This document shows positions 8,971 through 18,342 of a DNA stretch of 64,000 nucleotides, in pieces. This stretch comes from Streptomyces echinatus (GTDB lineage: Bacteria > Actinomycetota > Actinomycetes > Streptomycetales > Streptomycetaceae). Numbering within the stretch: position 1 is the first letter of the stretch; each line of letters begins with the position of its first letter. Below the pieces are notes generated by a model. It worked only from the letters and a program-made list of their open reading frames with translations. It was not told the origin of the DNA and did no database searches. Position numbers and translations under genes: made by a program. The stretch covers positions 124,001 through 188,000 of the forward strand of contig NZ_JACHJK010000006.1 in assembly GCF_014203595.1 (NCBI RefSeq), in the 5' to 3' direction.

Positions 8971-9384
8971 ATGAACGACGACGCCCCGTACCCGCCGGAC
9001 CGCACGGACGACGAGCTGGCCCGGCTCGACATCACCGTCCTGCTGCGTTACGGCCTCACCGCCGAGCCCGGCGCCCGCCGCACCGCCCTGTTCGGTGACG
9101 GCGCCGCGGCCGCGGCCGTCATCCTCGACCGCCTCGGCACGGAGCCGCGTTCGGTCGCCTTCCTCGCCGACACCGTGCGGGCCGGCGGACTCGCCCGCGC
9201 CGCGGAGCTGCCCGAGCCCCTGCCCCGGCGGGAGGCGGCCGACCTCGTACGGGAGTGGCTGCGGGCCGGCACCGAACTGGCGGGCGGGATCGCCGCCGAC
9301 GACGCCGCGGCCACCTGGCTGCGCGCCGTCGCGACCGTCATCGAGCTGAAGCAGCGGACCCGGGCGCGGGGCGGGAGCACGTGA
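8971..9384 (+). CDS. Conserved hypothetical protein of the protease/inhibitor cassette
   Basis: A 137-residue acidic, helical protein with no signal peptide, membrane segment or recognised motif. The ATG at 8971 (after GAGGCCCCGCC) is preferred; an in-frame ATG at 8944 has a weaker ribosome-binding site. It starts 46 nt after the inhibitor gene on the same strand and is the last gene before a bidirectional hairpin, so it is probably part of the same transcript. The function is unknown; a cytoplasmic chaperone or accessory role would fit the context. Confidence 0.6.
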   Translation: MNDDAPYPPDRTDDELARLDITVLLRYGLTAEPGARRTALFGDGAAAAAVILDRLGTEPRSVAFLADTVRAGGLARAAELPEPLPRREAADLVREWLRAGTELAGGIAADDAAATWLRAVATVIELKQRTRARGGST

Positions 9385-9410
9385 CCTGAGAAGGCCGCAC
9401 ACCTCGCCGC

Positions 9411-9442
9411 GTCCCGGGCGGCCCAGGAGGGCCGGCCGGGAC
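9411..9442. terminator. Bidirectional hairpin between convergent genes
   Basis: Arms GTCCCGGGCGGCCC and GGGCCGGCCGGGAC pair with one mismatch around an AGGA loop. The element sits between the stop of the small + strand gene (9384) and the stop of katG on the - strand (9450), where it can serve both transcripts. Confidence 0.65.
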
Positions 9443-9449
9443 CTCGGGC

Positions 9450-11642
9450 TCAGGCCAGGTCGAACCGGTCGAGATTCATCACCTTGTCCCACGCCGCGAC
9501 GAAGTCACGGACGAACTTCTCCCTCGCGTCCTGGGACGCGTAGACCTCCGAGACGGCTCGCAGCTGGGAGTGCGCACCGAAGATCAGGTCGACGGCGGTG
9601 GCGGTCCACTTGACCTCGCCGGTGGCGCGATCCCGGCCTTCGAACACGTTCTCGTCCGTGGCCGACGCCTTCCACTCCGTGCCCATGTCGAGCAGGTTGA
9701 CGAAGAAGTCGTTGGTCAGCATGCCCGGCCGGTGGGTGAAGACACCGTGGCGGGATCCCTTGAAGCCGGTGTTCAGGGCCCGCATGCCGCCGATCAGCAC
9801 CGTCATCTCGGGAGCGGTCAGCGTCAGCAGGTTGGCGCGGTCCAGCATGAGCGTCTCCGGCGACAGCTTCTCGCCCTCCGGGAGGTAGTTGCGGAAGGCG
9901 TCCGCCTTGGGCTCCAGCACGGCGAACGACGCCGCGTCGGTCTGCTCCTGCGAGGCGTCCGTACGTCCGGGTGCGAACGGAACCGTGACGTCGTGCCCGG
10001 CGGTCCTCGCGGCCTGCTCGACGGCCGCGCACCCGCCGAGGACGATCAGGTCGGCGAGGGAGACCCGCGTACCGTCGCTCCGGGACGCGTTGAAGTCCTG
10101 CTGGATCCGCTCCAGCGTGCTCAGTACCTCGGTCACCTCGGGGAGGTCGTTGAGCGCCCAGTCCTTCTGCGGTGCGAGCCGGATGCGTGCTCCGTTCGCC
10201 CCACCGCGCTTGTCGGTGCCGCGGAAGCTCGCCGCCGACGCCCAGGCGGTGGTGACCAGCTGGGAGACGGAAAGACCCGAGGCGAGGATCCGGTCCTTGA
10301 GGGCGGCGACGTCCTCGTCCCCGACCAGGTCGTGCTCGACGTCGGGAACGGGGTCCTGCCACAGCTGCGGCTCGGGGATCCAGGGGCCGAGGTAACGCGA
10401 CCGGGGTCCCATGTCGCGGTGCAGCAGTTTGTACCACGCCTTGGCGAACGCCACCGCGAGTTCGTCCGGGTTCTCGTGGAACCTCTTCGTGATCGGGCCG
10501 TAGACCGGGTCCACCTTCAACGCGAGGTCCGTCGTCAGCATCATGGGGGCGTGCCGCTTCGACGGATCATGGGCGTCGCGAACGGTGCTCCTGGCCTCGG
10601 GGTCCGTGGGCGTCCACTGGTGGGCGCCGGCGGGGCTGCTCGTGAGTTCCCATTCGTACCCGTAGAGATTGTCCAGGTACCCGTTGTCCCACCGGGTCGG
10701 CTCGGTGGTCCACGCGCCCTCCAGACCACTGGTGAGCGCGTGGGGGCCCGTGCCGCTGCCGTAGGTGTTCCGCCAGCCGAGGCCCTGCTGCTCGATGGCG
10801 GCGGCCTCCGGTTCCGGGCCGATGTAGCTGGCGTCGACCGCGCCATGACACTTGCCGAAGGTGTGGCCGCCGACGATGAGCGCGACCGTCTCCTCGTCAT
10901 TCATCGCCATGCGCCCGAACGTCTCCCGGATGTCCCGGGCGGCGGCCAGCGGGTCCGGGTTTCCGTTGGGCCCCTCGGGATTGACGTAGATCAGTCCCAT
11001 CTGTACGGCGCCGAAAGGACCGGTGAGTTCCCGGTCTCCGCTGTAGCGCTCGTCTCCGAGCCATGTGTCCTCGGGCCCCCAGAAGATCTCCTCGGGTTCC
11101 CAGATGTCCTCTCGCCCGAAACCGAACCCGAACGTCTTGAACCCCATGGATTCCATGGCGCAGTTTCCGGCGAAGACCAGCAGATCGGCCCACGAGATTT
11201 TCCGGCCGTACTTCTGTTTGACCGGCCAGAGCAGACGGCGCGCCTTGTCCAGGCTCGCGTTGTCCGGCCAGCTGTTGAGGGGGGCGAAGCGCTGTGCGCC
11301 GCTGCCGCCGCCGCCGCGGCCGTCCGCGATGCGGTACGTACCCGCGGCATGCCAGCTCATCCGGATGAAGAGCGGCCCGTAGTGACCGTAGTCCGCGGGC
11401 CACCAGTCCTGCGATGCCGTCATCACCTCGAAGACGTCACGCTTCAGCGCGTCGACGTCGAGGGTCGCGAACTCCTGCGCGTAATCGAAGTCCTCGTCCA
11501 TCGGGTCGGCTCCGACCGAGTGCTGGTGGAGAACCTGGAGGTCCAGCTGATTCGGCCACCAGTCCCGGTTCGTCCGGGGCCGCCGAGTCGGCGTGGGCGT
11601 CGGTGAAGGGATTGCCGGATTCTCGCTTTCACTGCCGGACAT
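9450..11642 (-). CDS. katG: Catalase-peroxidase KatG
   Basis: A 730-residue protein, full length for the family (usually 730-750). It breaks down hydrogen peroxide by catalase and peroxidase activity using haem b in the cytoplasm. The distal haem pocket is visible in IRMSWHAAGTYR (Arg, Trp, His). The Tyr of GLIYVNPEGP belongs to the Met-Tyr-Trp adduct, and the proximal His lies in VALIVGGHTFGK. The duplicated C-terminal peroxidase-like domain is present. The start has AGGAAG upstream. No furA-type repressor gene lies next to it, unlike many actinobacterial katG loci, and I could not identify an operator in the 230 nt upstream. Confidence 0.97.
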   Translation of the reverse strand: MSGSESENPAIPSPTPTPTRRPRTNRDWWPNQLDLQVLHQHSVGADPMDEDFDYAQEFATLDVDALKRDVFEVMTASQDWWPADYGHYGPLFIRMSWHAAGTYRIADGRGGGGSGAQRFAPLNSWPDNASLDKARRLLWPVKQKYGRKISWADLLVFAGNCAMESMGFKTFGFGFGREDIWEPEEIFWGPEDTWLGDERYSGDRELTGPFGAVQMGLIYVNPEGPNGNPDPLAAARDIRETFGRMAMNDEETVALIVGGHTFGKCHGAVDASYIGPEPEAAAIEQQGLGWRNTYGSGTGPHALTSGLEGAWTTEPTRWDNGYLDNLYGYEWELTSSPAGAHQWTPTDPEARSTVRDAHDPSKRHAPMMLTTDLALKVDPVYGPITKRFHENPDELAVAFAKAWYKLLHRDMGPRSRYLGPWIPEPQLWQDPVPDVEHDLVGDEDVAALKDRILASGLSVSQLVTTAWASAASFRGTDKRGGANGARIRLAPQKDWALNDLPEVTEVLSTLERIQQDFNASRSDGTRVSLADLIVLGGCAAVEQAARTAGHDVTVPFAPGRTDASQEQTDAASFAVLEPKADAFRNYLPEGEKLSPETLMLDRANLLTLTAPEMTVLIGGMRALNTGFKGSRHGVFTHRPGMLTNDFFVNLLDMGTEWKASATDENVFEGRDRATGEVKWTATAVDLIFGAHSQLRAVSEVYASQDAREKFVRDFVAAWDKVMNLDRFDLA

Positions 11643-11873
11643 GCCCGTCCTTCTTCCTGTCTCGGTGTTCCTTCTGGAAAAGGTGCTGTGCCGCGTCCGT
11701 ATGGTCGCGCACCGGAGACCACACCTCTATGAAACACGCAGAGAACCCCGCATGACAGACATGAGGGAAAGGGCCGGCCTTTCTCCTCCCGCGCCGATTT
11801 CCGGCACAAGCCGAATCCGAGGGAGCGCGAACGAACCCCTTCTGGGACCGTCGGCCGCAGGTCGTGTGATCGT

Positions 11874-12325
11874 TCAGTGGGCCGTGCGGAACAGGCCGTG
11901 CTCCACCTCGGTGACGAGTCCGGCGTGGATCAGCCGGTCCGGACGCCGTGTCGCCGTCCGCCGTTCCACCGGTTCCACCTGGGGGGCTTCGACGTGGGGG
12001 CGGTGGACCCGGCGGTGTCCGACGATGTCCTCGACCGTGCAGGGTTCTCGCAGGAAGGCGAGGAGCACGGCCTCCCGCTTCCGACCAGCTCAAGCCGTCC
12101 GGTTCGACGAGGAAACCGCTGTGGCCGGCCGTGTGACCGGGGAGGTGCACGACCGTCACCGTGCGTCCGCCGAGGTCGGCCCTGTGCACGGTGGACGACC
12201 AGGGACAGCGACGGATCGACGACCAGCGACTCGGCGGCACCCCGCACGAGCAGCGAGTTGGCGTGGGGGTACGCGCCCCGCCGGTGCCCTGCGAGCACGC
12301 TGACCGCGCCGTATTCCTCTCGCAT
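11874..12325 (-). pseudogene. MBL-fold metallohydrolase remnant, frameshifted and internally deleted
   Basis: The gene starts well (ATG at 12325 after AGGAAGGCAGGAG) and reads MREEYGAVSVLAGHRRG ... ESLVVDPSLSLV. It then jumps frame to DLGGRTVTVVHLPGHTAGH and jumps again to a C-terminal piece ending in EVEHGLFRTAH. The order matches metallo-beta-lactamase-fold hydrolases. The segment that should carry the HxHxDH metal motif, between SLSLVVHRA and the VVHLPGHTAGH strand, is missing. Two frame changes plus this deletion make it non-functional. Confidence 0.75.
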
Positions 12326-12362
12326 CTCCTGCCTTCCTGACCGTGGGTCCTTCGCGGCGTGG

Positions 12363-12605
12363 TCAGCCTCGCAGCGCGGACGCGAAGATCGCCGGCAGCG
12401 CGCTCCAGCGGGGCGCCGCCGCGAAGCCGGCGAGGAGGCGGCCGGTGGTCGCGGCGATCCGGTCGGTGACGAACCAGGGCGGCTTGGGAGGGCCGGTGAT
12501 CCACTCCTCGCCGGCCGGCGGACTGTCCTCCGGCAGGCGCTTGTACGCGACGGCATGGGTGTCGACGTCGTACCGCCGGGGCAGCTGCCGGCGTACGCCG
12601 GCGTC
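12363..12605 (-). pseudogene. C-terminal fragment of an unrecognised protein
   Basis: An open stretch on the - strand ends in a stop at 12363 and encodes RRYDVDTHAVAYKRLPEDSP ... EEWITGPPKPPW ... PAIFASALRG. It has no start codon of its own and abuts the hairpin at 12606. YDVDTH weakly recalls flavin monooxygenases, but the rest does not fit, so I leave the family open. It lies inside the run of broken genes. Confidence 0.4.
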
Positions 12606-12644
12606 GAGCCCTCCCGGCGGCCGGGCCGGCCGCCGGGAGGGCTC
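12606..12644 (-). terminator. Strong hairpin downstream of the broken alcohol dehydrogenase
   Basis: A perfect 17-bp inverted repeat, GAGCCCTCCCGGCGGCC / GGCCGCCGGGAGGGCTC, with a 5-nt loop (GGGCC). It lies just beyond the position where the dehydrogenase should stop and probably was its terminator. The current reading frame runs into it, consistent with a late frameshift. Confidence 0.6.
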
Positions 12645-12668
12645 TCCTTCGCGCAGGGGCGGCGGTCA

Positions 12669-13575
12669 GAGGTGAGGACCAGGCGGATCGGGTCGCCGAC
12701 CTTGTTCTCCAGGCGGGCGACCGCCTCCGCCGCCTCGGCCAGCGGCACGTGGGCCGTGATGGACGGGGCCAGGTCGATCCGTCCGGCCGAGGCCAGGCCG
12801 ACGAGCTGCTCCACGTGCTCGGGCTCGGAGCCGTAATGGCCGCGGACCTGATTGATGTTGAAGCAGAACCCGATGCTGTCGGCGATGGTGACCGGCTCCG
12901 GGGTGAGCCCGGCGAGGACGAGCGAACCGAACGGGCCGGGCACGGACGCGGCCTGGGCCCGGGCCGCTCCCACCCCCGCGAAGTCGAACGCGACGTCGAG
13001 ACCGCGCCCGGCCGTCGCCTCCCGCACCGCCTCCGCGAAGTCCGGCGCGAGTGGGTCGAGGGCGAAGTCCGCGCCGAAGACGAGCGCCCGCTCACGGGCC
13101 GACGGCAGCGGGTCGACCGCGATGACCGGAGCCGCCCCGACCATCCGGGCGAGCCGTACCGCGTGGGCGCCCAGGCCACCCGCACCCCAGATGCCGACCG
13201 CCTGCGCGGGACGGACCGCGCCGGTGCCCACGATCGCGGCGTACGGGGTGGAGACCGCGTCGGGGATGATCGCGGCCCTGGTCGAAGGGCAGGTCGTCCG
13301 GGATCGGGAGGAGGGTGGCCTCGCGGGCGATCGTGTACTGGGCCCAGCCGCCGTCGTAGTCCAGACCGCGGGTGAGCGGCCGGTGGCACATCATCCGGCG
13401 CAGGCAGCCCGGCGCAGTCGCCGCAGGCCTCGCCGGCCTGGAGCACCACCCGCTGCCCGGGCGTCCAGTCGCCCTTCACGTCCGGGCCGAGGGTGTGGAC
13501 GACACCGGCGACCTCGTGGCCGAGGGTGACGGCGCCCGCCTTCGTGACCGCGTCGACCGGGAAGAAGGGGCTCCG
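12669..13575 (-). pseudogene. Zinc-dependent alcohol dehydrogenase remnant, truncated and frameshifted
   Basis: The MDR/ADH order is recognisable but split over three frames. FPVDAVTKAGAVTLGHEVAG and DVKGDWTPGQRVVLQAGEAC come first, then DYDGGWAQYTIAREATLLPI in a second frame. In a third frame follow GIWGAGGLGAHAVRLARMVG (Rossmann GxGGLG), GLDVAFDFAGVG and LENKVGDPIRLVLTS. The first ~40 residues of a normal ADH are absent: the gene begins at ~13575 exactly where a P450-reductase fragment begins on the other strand. One frame change lies near FDQG (about 13280). An intact Zn-ADH paralogue is at 25393-26409. Confidence 0.8.
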
Positions 13576-14330
13576 AGCACACCGGCTGCCCGCCCGAGAA
13601 ACAGCCCCTGGCCGAACTCGCCGCCGCCGGCGCCGACACCTTCCGGGAGCGGGTGACCTCCGCCGGACACAGCGTCCTCGACCTGCTGGAGCGGTACCGC
13701 GCCTGCGAACTGCCCTTCGAGGGCTTCCTGGAGCTGCTGCCGGTGCTGCGCCCCCGGCACTACTCGGTCTCCTCGTCCGCCGCGGCCTCGCCCGGCGAGG
13801 TGGACCTCATGATCTCGCTGCTCGCCGCGCCCCACCGCGGAGGCGAGGGCGTCTTCCGGGGCATCGCCTCGCACTACGTGCAGACCGTCCGGGCCGGTGA
13901 CATGGTACGGGCCCGGGTGCTCCCGTGCAGCGAGTCCTTCCGCCTCCCCGAGGACACCTCCGTACCGGTGATCCTGATCAGCGCGGGCACCGGCCTCGCG
14001 CCCTTCCGCGGTGCCGTGCTCGACCGGCACCACACCGGCTCGACCGGGACCCTGCTCTGCTACTTCGGCTGCGACCACCCCGACGTGGACTACCTGCACC
14101 GGGACGAGTTCGAGGCGGCCGAGGCGGCCGGCGCCGTCAGCATGCGCCCCACCTTCATGCACGCGCCCGAGAACGGCGCCCGCTTCGTCCAGGACCGCAT
14201 CGCCCGCGAGGGCGAGGAGGTGTGGTCGATCCTGGAGGCCGGGGGACGCGTCTACATCTGCGGCGACGGCCGCCGCATGGCCCCCGCCGTACGGGAGGCG
14301 TTCATGGCGATCCACCGCCACCGGCCGACC
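13576..14330 (+). pseudogene. P450-BM3-type (CYP102) reductase fragment, both ends missing
   Basis: The frame aligns by eye with the C-terminal NADPH-cytochrome P450 reductase part of self-sufficient P450s. It runs from GCPPEKQPLAELAA through SVLDLLERYRACELPFEGFL, RPRHYSVSSSAA (FAD binding), GTGLAPFRG and YICGDGRRMAPAV (NADPH binding). The haem domain, the FMN domain and the first half of the FAD domain are gone. The end is also wrong: after REAFMAIHRH the expected C-terminal helix is replaced by unrelated sequence. It has no ribosome-binding site or proper start, so it cannot make a working enzyme. Confidence 0.85.
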
Positions 14331-14431
14331 CCGCTCCCGCGTGGCGCAGGATTGTCCGGAAGCGGCAGGCTGACATCCCGCCGAGCGGCCCGCCCGATGT
14401 CCATCGCCGTCCTCGGAGAGGTCCCGGCTTC

Positions 14432-14632
14432 ATGGCCCGTCCCTACGACCATCTGCACAGTGAGGCGCTCCGCGCCCAGCTGCACCTTCCGCTGCACGAA
14501 CGAACCTGCCCGATCTGTGGCCGGACTTCGGATACACGGCCACCCGGCCGCGGCGCTGCCCGGTCTGGCAGCGCAGTGGCTGCTGACGGAGCGCCGGGCC
14601 GCGAGCGCTCACGGTGTGTCCTCATAGGATGA
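14432..14632 (+). CDS. Possible small protein with CxxC motif
   Basis: A 66-codon frame starting at ATG 14432, with GGAGAGG 9 nt upstream, reads MARPYDHLHSEALRAQ ... ERTCPICGRTS. The CPIC pair could be half of a zinc site. Past residue ~40 the codon usage is poor. It lies between the reductase fragment and the DUF2786 gene and could equally be a remnant. Confidence 0.3.
   Translation: MARPYDHLHSEALRAQLHLPLHERTCPICGRTSDTRPPGRGAARSGSAVAADGAPGRERSRCVLIG
14625..14630 (+). promoter_or_regulatory. Candidate -10 box for the DUF2786 gene
   Basis: TAGGAT, the classic streptomycete vegetative -10, lies 40 nt upstream of the ATG at 14671. A convincing -35 is not visible. The start codon itself has a strong GAGGAGGGGG ribosome-binding site. 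Confidence 0.35.
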
Positions 14633-14670
14633 TCTTTCGTACACGGGTGGGGATGTGAGGAGGGGGACAC

Positions 14671-17007
14671 ATGACGGACAGCCGCGCGGACGGACCCTCG
14701 GCGGTGGAGTTCCGGCAGGCGCGTGAGGAGTGGATCGAAAGCAGGATTCAGGACCTCGCCAACGTGCTGGAGACCGCTGGCCCGGATCTGTACGAGCTGC
14801 TGCCGGCCGATCTGGGCGAGCGGCGCCTGGCGGCGGCGGTCACCATGGCCAGGGTGGCCACGGACGAGGCGCGCGCCCGCTCCGTGGCGGAGACCGTCCG
14901 CCTGCTCGAGCGCCTGATCCCGGGCGGGCACCGCCACGACCTGACGGGTGCGGCCCGAGCGCTCCGTTCGCGGCTGGCGTCCTGGGGCGAACCGGCCGTC
15001 TGGTCGTGGAACGCCGCCGCATGGGAGGAGATGGCCCTGTGGTGGTGGGGACGGAATCAGCCGCGCACCGGTGATCCGGCACGGGACTTCGCCGAGTGGC
15101 GTTCGCGCTGGTCTGAGGAGATTCCCTGGACCGACGACATCGACGAGCCCGAGCAGGCGCCGCGACGGCACGGTCGTACGCTCGTCACACCCGCCGAGTT
15201 CTTCGCCTCGGAACCCGAGCCGCTGAGACTGCTGGCCCACGCGGTGCTCAGGTCGCCCCGTACGATCGCCGCCGTCGAGGACGCCGTTCTGCTGCGCGAG
15301 GAGTATTTCCAGGGCGCGGGGCACCTGAGGTGGCTGGCCGAACAGCAGGCCTGCGCCGACCAGCTCGAAGCGTGGCGCAGAGCCCAGCAGGAGACCGGGT
15401 CCGAGGCCACACGGGCCTTCCTGGCGGAGCTGTCCGAGACCGTCAAGCGCTACGCCACGCTCGTGCTGCAGCCCGTCGTCGACGCGCTCTCCACCTGCGA
15501 ACGCGCGCTCCTGGACGGCAGCCGGCCCGGCGCACACCGCAATGCCGTTGACTACCTCGACATGTTCCTCGACTGGCAGGTGCCATCGGACGAGGGCGCC
15601 TGGCGGGACGAGGCACCGAGCGCGGACGTGGTACGGCAGGCGCGTGAGCGCCGCGACCGGGGACAGACGACCTGGCAGGGCATACGGGGATCCCTGCCCG
15701 TTTGGTACCACATCGTCACCTCCCCGCAGGAGAAGGCCGCCGCCCTCGCCTACTCGGGGCTGCCGTCGGCCTCCGTCGTCCGCGTCCGGACCGGCGACGA
15801 CGACGTGACGGTCCCAGGCCTCTCGCTGTTCGAGGGATTGTTCGACGAGGCCGACGAGTCGGCGGACTGGTATCCCGACCCCGGCATCGACGTCCCGTAC
15901 GGAGCGGACAGCGCCTTCGACCTGTGTGCGCTTCTCGCGCTGGCACAACTCGGCCATGCCAGGCTGGAGTTCCTGATGGTCCACTCGGACGGGTCGGTAC
16001 GCATCCTGCGCGCGGTCCGCGCGCAGGTGCGCGAGGACGACGCCAAGGCCTACCGGCGGTGGGCCCTCGCCGCGTTGGCGGAGCTGGCTCCCGATCCGGA
16101 GGACCTCGCCGACCTCCTCGCCCGCGATGAGGAGAAGGGCACGGACGAACCGGACGAGACCACCCGGCCCAACGGACCGAAGGGCACCGGTCCCCAGGGG
16201 AGCCCCATCCCGGACCAGGGCGGTACCCCCTCCGCCCGCCGCACCGCGCACCGCGCCCTTCCGCCCGAACTGCTCCGCAAGGTCAGGGCCCTGCTCCGCA
16301 AGGCGGAGGACCAGGCCGCCACGGAGGAGGAGGCCCGCGCCTTCCTCGCCAAGGCCACGGAACTCATGGCCAAGTACGGCATCGAACAGGCGATGCTCGA
16401 AGACCTCGACCGACCCGCCGGACCCGTGGACAAGGTCGTCGAGGTCCACCCGCCCTACGCCAGGGAGATGCGGCGGCTACTCAGCTGGATCGCCGAGGCC
16501 ATGCGCTGCCGCTCGGTCTACCCCGGAGGCAAGGCGAACCGCCACCGGGTCCACCTCTTCGGTTTCGAGGGCGAGATCCAGGCGAGCGAGGTCCTGTTCG
16601 CCAGCCTGCGGCTGCAGATGCTGGACGGAGCGGACCGCGCCGACCGCCTGCACCGGCCGGCGGGGGAGGATGCGCGCGCCTACAAGCGTTCCTGGATGCT
16701 CGGATTCATCCGTGAGGTGACCGACCGGGTCAGGGCGGCGCAGGAGGCGGCGCGGGCAGCCGCCGAGCACGCGCAGGAGGCGGCGGAGGGCGCGGAAAGG
16801 ACGGGGCGCAGTGTGGCCCTGGTCCTCGCCGACCGGTCGACCGTGGTGGCCGCACATCTGAACGATCACTATCCCCAGCTGGGCACGACTCGGCCCACGA
16901 AGTTCAAGGGGACGGGCTACTGGCAGGGCCGCGTCGACGGCCGACGAGCCGACATCGGTGGGCCTACCATCGTTCCCGACACACGCACCGAGCAATTGGT
17001 CGGCTGA
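14671..17007 (+). CDS. Large DUF2786-domain protein
   Basis: A 778-residue protein. The C-terminal third contains the DUF2786 signature (LLRKVRALLRKAEDQAAT ... KATELMAKYGIEQAML, residues ~533-575). A conserved-looking segment follows, with YAREMRRLLSWIAEAM, VHLFGFEGEIQASEVLF and a long Ala/Glu-rich helix that may be a coiled coil. The N-terminal ~500 residues are not recognised; Trp-rich stretches (AAWEEMALWWWGRN) suggest a folded domain. There is no signal peptide or membrane segment. DUF2786 proteins are found in actinobacteria and phages without an established function. The gene converges with the PIN/GTPase operon, stop codons 40 nt apart, so a shared role is plausible but not shown. Confidence 0.85.
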   Translation: MTDSRADGPSAVEFRQAREEWIESRIQDLANVLETAGPDLYELLPADLGERRLAAAVTMARVATDEARARSVAETVRLLERLIPGGHRHDLTGAARALRSRLASWGEPAVWSWNAAAWEEMALWWWGRNQPRTGDPARDFAEWRSRWSEEIPWTDDIDEPEQAPRRHGRTLVTPAEFFASEPEPLRLLAHAVLRSPRTIAAVEDAVLLREEYFQGAGHLRWLAEQQACADQLEAWRRAQQETGSEATRAFLAELSETVKRYATLVLQPVVDALSTCERALLDGSRPGAHRNAVDYLDMFLDWQVPSDEGAWRDEAPSADVVRQARERRDRGQTTWQGIRGSLPVWYHIVTSPQEKAAALAYSGLPSASVVRVRTGDDDVTVPGLSLFEGLFDEADESADWYPDPGIDVPYGADSAFDLCALLALAQLGHARLEFLMVHSDGSVRILRAVRAQVREDDAKAYRRWALAALAELAPDPEDLADLLARDEEKGTDEPDETTRPNGPKGTGPQGSPIPDQGGTPSARRTAHRALPPELLRKVRALLRKAEDQAATEEEARAFLAKATELMAKYGIEQAMLEDLDRPAGPVDKVVEVHPPYAREMRRLLSWIAEAMRCRSVYPGGKANRHRVHLFGFEGEIQASEVLFASLRLQMLDGADRADRLHRPAGEDARAYKRSWMLGFIREVTDRVRAAQEAARAAAEHAQEAAEGAERTGRSVALVLADRSTVVAAHLNDHYPQLGTTRPTKFKGTGYWQGRVDGRRADIGGPTIVPDTRTEQLVG

Positions 17008-17046
17008 ACGCGCGGTAACGGACGGCGAGGGGGAGCCGTCGTCAGG

Positions 17047-18342
17047 TCACTCCTCGTCCTTCCCCGCCAAGTCGTTGATCAGTCGTACGAGAAGGGGGTG
17101 GACGCAGAAGCCGGAGGCTCGCATCTCACCCGGCGGGTACTTCGTCTCCAGCATCGGGACCGCCGTCTCCGCGATCTTGCCCAGCTGACGCAGACGGTCG
17201 GTGATGCGCTTGACGGGCCGGGTGAAGCCTCGGAGGGTACGGTCCTCGTCGTACTCACAGATGATGTAGACGCTGTCCGCGTCCGCGAAGCCGTCCCACT
17301 CGGCGGCATGCTTGATCACATGGACGCGGTCCTCGTACCCCTCGTACGTCAGCCGGTCGAAGAGTTCCTGGACCGCCGCGGCGGTCCAGCCGCCGTACCG
17401 GTCCTCGGCCTCGATCCGCTCGACGCGCGCGATGTCCTCGACCGAACCCTCCTGGAGGCTGAACTTCAGTACGGGTGCGGCGACTTCGAGGAAGCGCTTC
17501 GGCGTGAGCATGAGGAGCCGGCCGCCCCCGCGGGCCTTGAGCTCAGCGGTGAGTTCCGGCCGGGGACCGCGGCTGAAACCCTGTTCCTTGCGCCACCAGT
17601 CCTCCTTGCCGTCGGCCGTCACGAACAGCACGTCGCACCCGCGGCGGCCGGCCTCGCGGAGTATCTGCTCCCAGACGAGGTAGTCGCCCGCCGCCCCGTC
17701 ACCGTCCTTCCTCTTGTCCATGTAGCCAGGAGGAACGCGCTTCTCGACCCGGCGCATGCCTTCCTCGACAGCCTTGTGGTGCTCCTCGGCGCTCAAAGGA
17801 GCCCCCACGCGCCCGTCGAGGGCGGGCTCCAGCCGCGCGATCACCGGATCGGCGCTTGTGTCATGCGTGATGTTCTGCCATTCGCCATCGCCGACCTTGA
17901 CGATTGTTCCCCGCACGCCGTCGAACACGTCGGACAGCCGGTCGCGCAGCCGGTCGAACTCGTCGTCGGGCAGGGCGACATGATTTGCCCACGTCCGCAG
18001 CGTCTTCACCGCCTGCGTCGCGTGGCCGGCCATGTCCTCGGCGGCCTTCGTTCCGGTCGACCGGGCGTCGCTGATGGTGCCTTCTCTGTTCCGCCAGAAC
18101 TCCACGAGTACCTGGTGCGGCACCCACAGCCGGTCCTCGAGCGCGCCGAGCGCCCGGAGCAGGTCGGCGCGAGCCTGCTCCGTGTAGCGGTACAGATTCA
18201 GCAGGACGTTGGCGTCCGGGGCGACCAGTCCACCGGTCAGGACGGTCGTAAGGTCCTCGGTCGTGGGAGTCCTGAAGGCCCCGAAATCGTCGAAGAGACC
18301 CCGGACACCTGTCCCAGCCGTCGTACTGTCCGCCATTGTCAT
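17047..18342 (-). CDS. PIN-like domain (DUF4935/PIN_8-type) protein, putative RNase
   Basis: A 431-residue protein. The N-terminal half fits large PIN-like nucleases: VAPDANVLLNLYRY carries the first acidic residue, LWVPHQVLVEFWRNR the second conserved acidic site, and DYLVWEQILREA plus DVLFVTADGKEDWW the later acidic cluster. PIN enzymes cut RNA with a divalent metal bound by these residues. The C-terminal ~150 residues are unassigned. PIN_8/DUF4935 proteins are frequent in phage-defence neighbourhoods. The gene is third on the - strand behind two GTPase genes (159-nt gap to the previous one) and may be the effector of a GTPase-sensed system; that is inference. Confidence 0.8.
   Translation of the reverse strand: MTMADSTTAGTGVRGLFDDFGAFRTPTTEDLTTVLTGGLVAPDANVLLNLYRYTEQARADLLRALGALEDRLWVPHQVLVEFWRNREGTISDARSTGTKAAEDMAGHATQAVKTLRTWANHVALPDDEFDRLRDRLSDVFDGVRGTIVKVGDGEWQNITHDTSADPVIARLEPALDGRVGAPLSAEEHHKAVEEGMRRVEKRVPPGYMDKRKDGDGAAGDYLVWEQILREAGRRGCDVLFVTADGKEDWWRKEQGFSRGPRPELTAELKARGGGRLLMLTPKRFLEVAAPVLKFSLQEGSVEDIARVERIEAEDRYGGWTAAAVQELFDRLTYEGYEDRVHVIKHAAEWDGFADADSVYIICEYDEDRTLRGFTRPVKRITDRLRQLGKIAETAVPMLETKYPPGEMRASGFCVHPLLVRLINDLAGKDEE

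Noticed and set aside
9570..11606. 678-codon + strand frame opposite katG
   Set aside because: katG on the - strand is certain; the opposite frame is Arg/Val/Gly-rich with no motifs.
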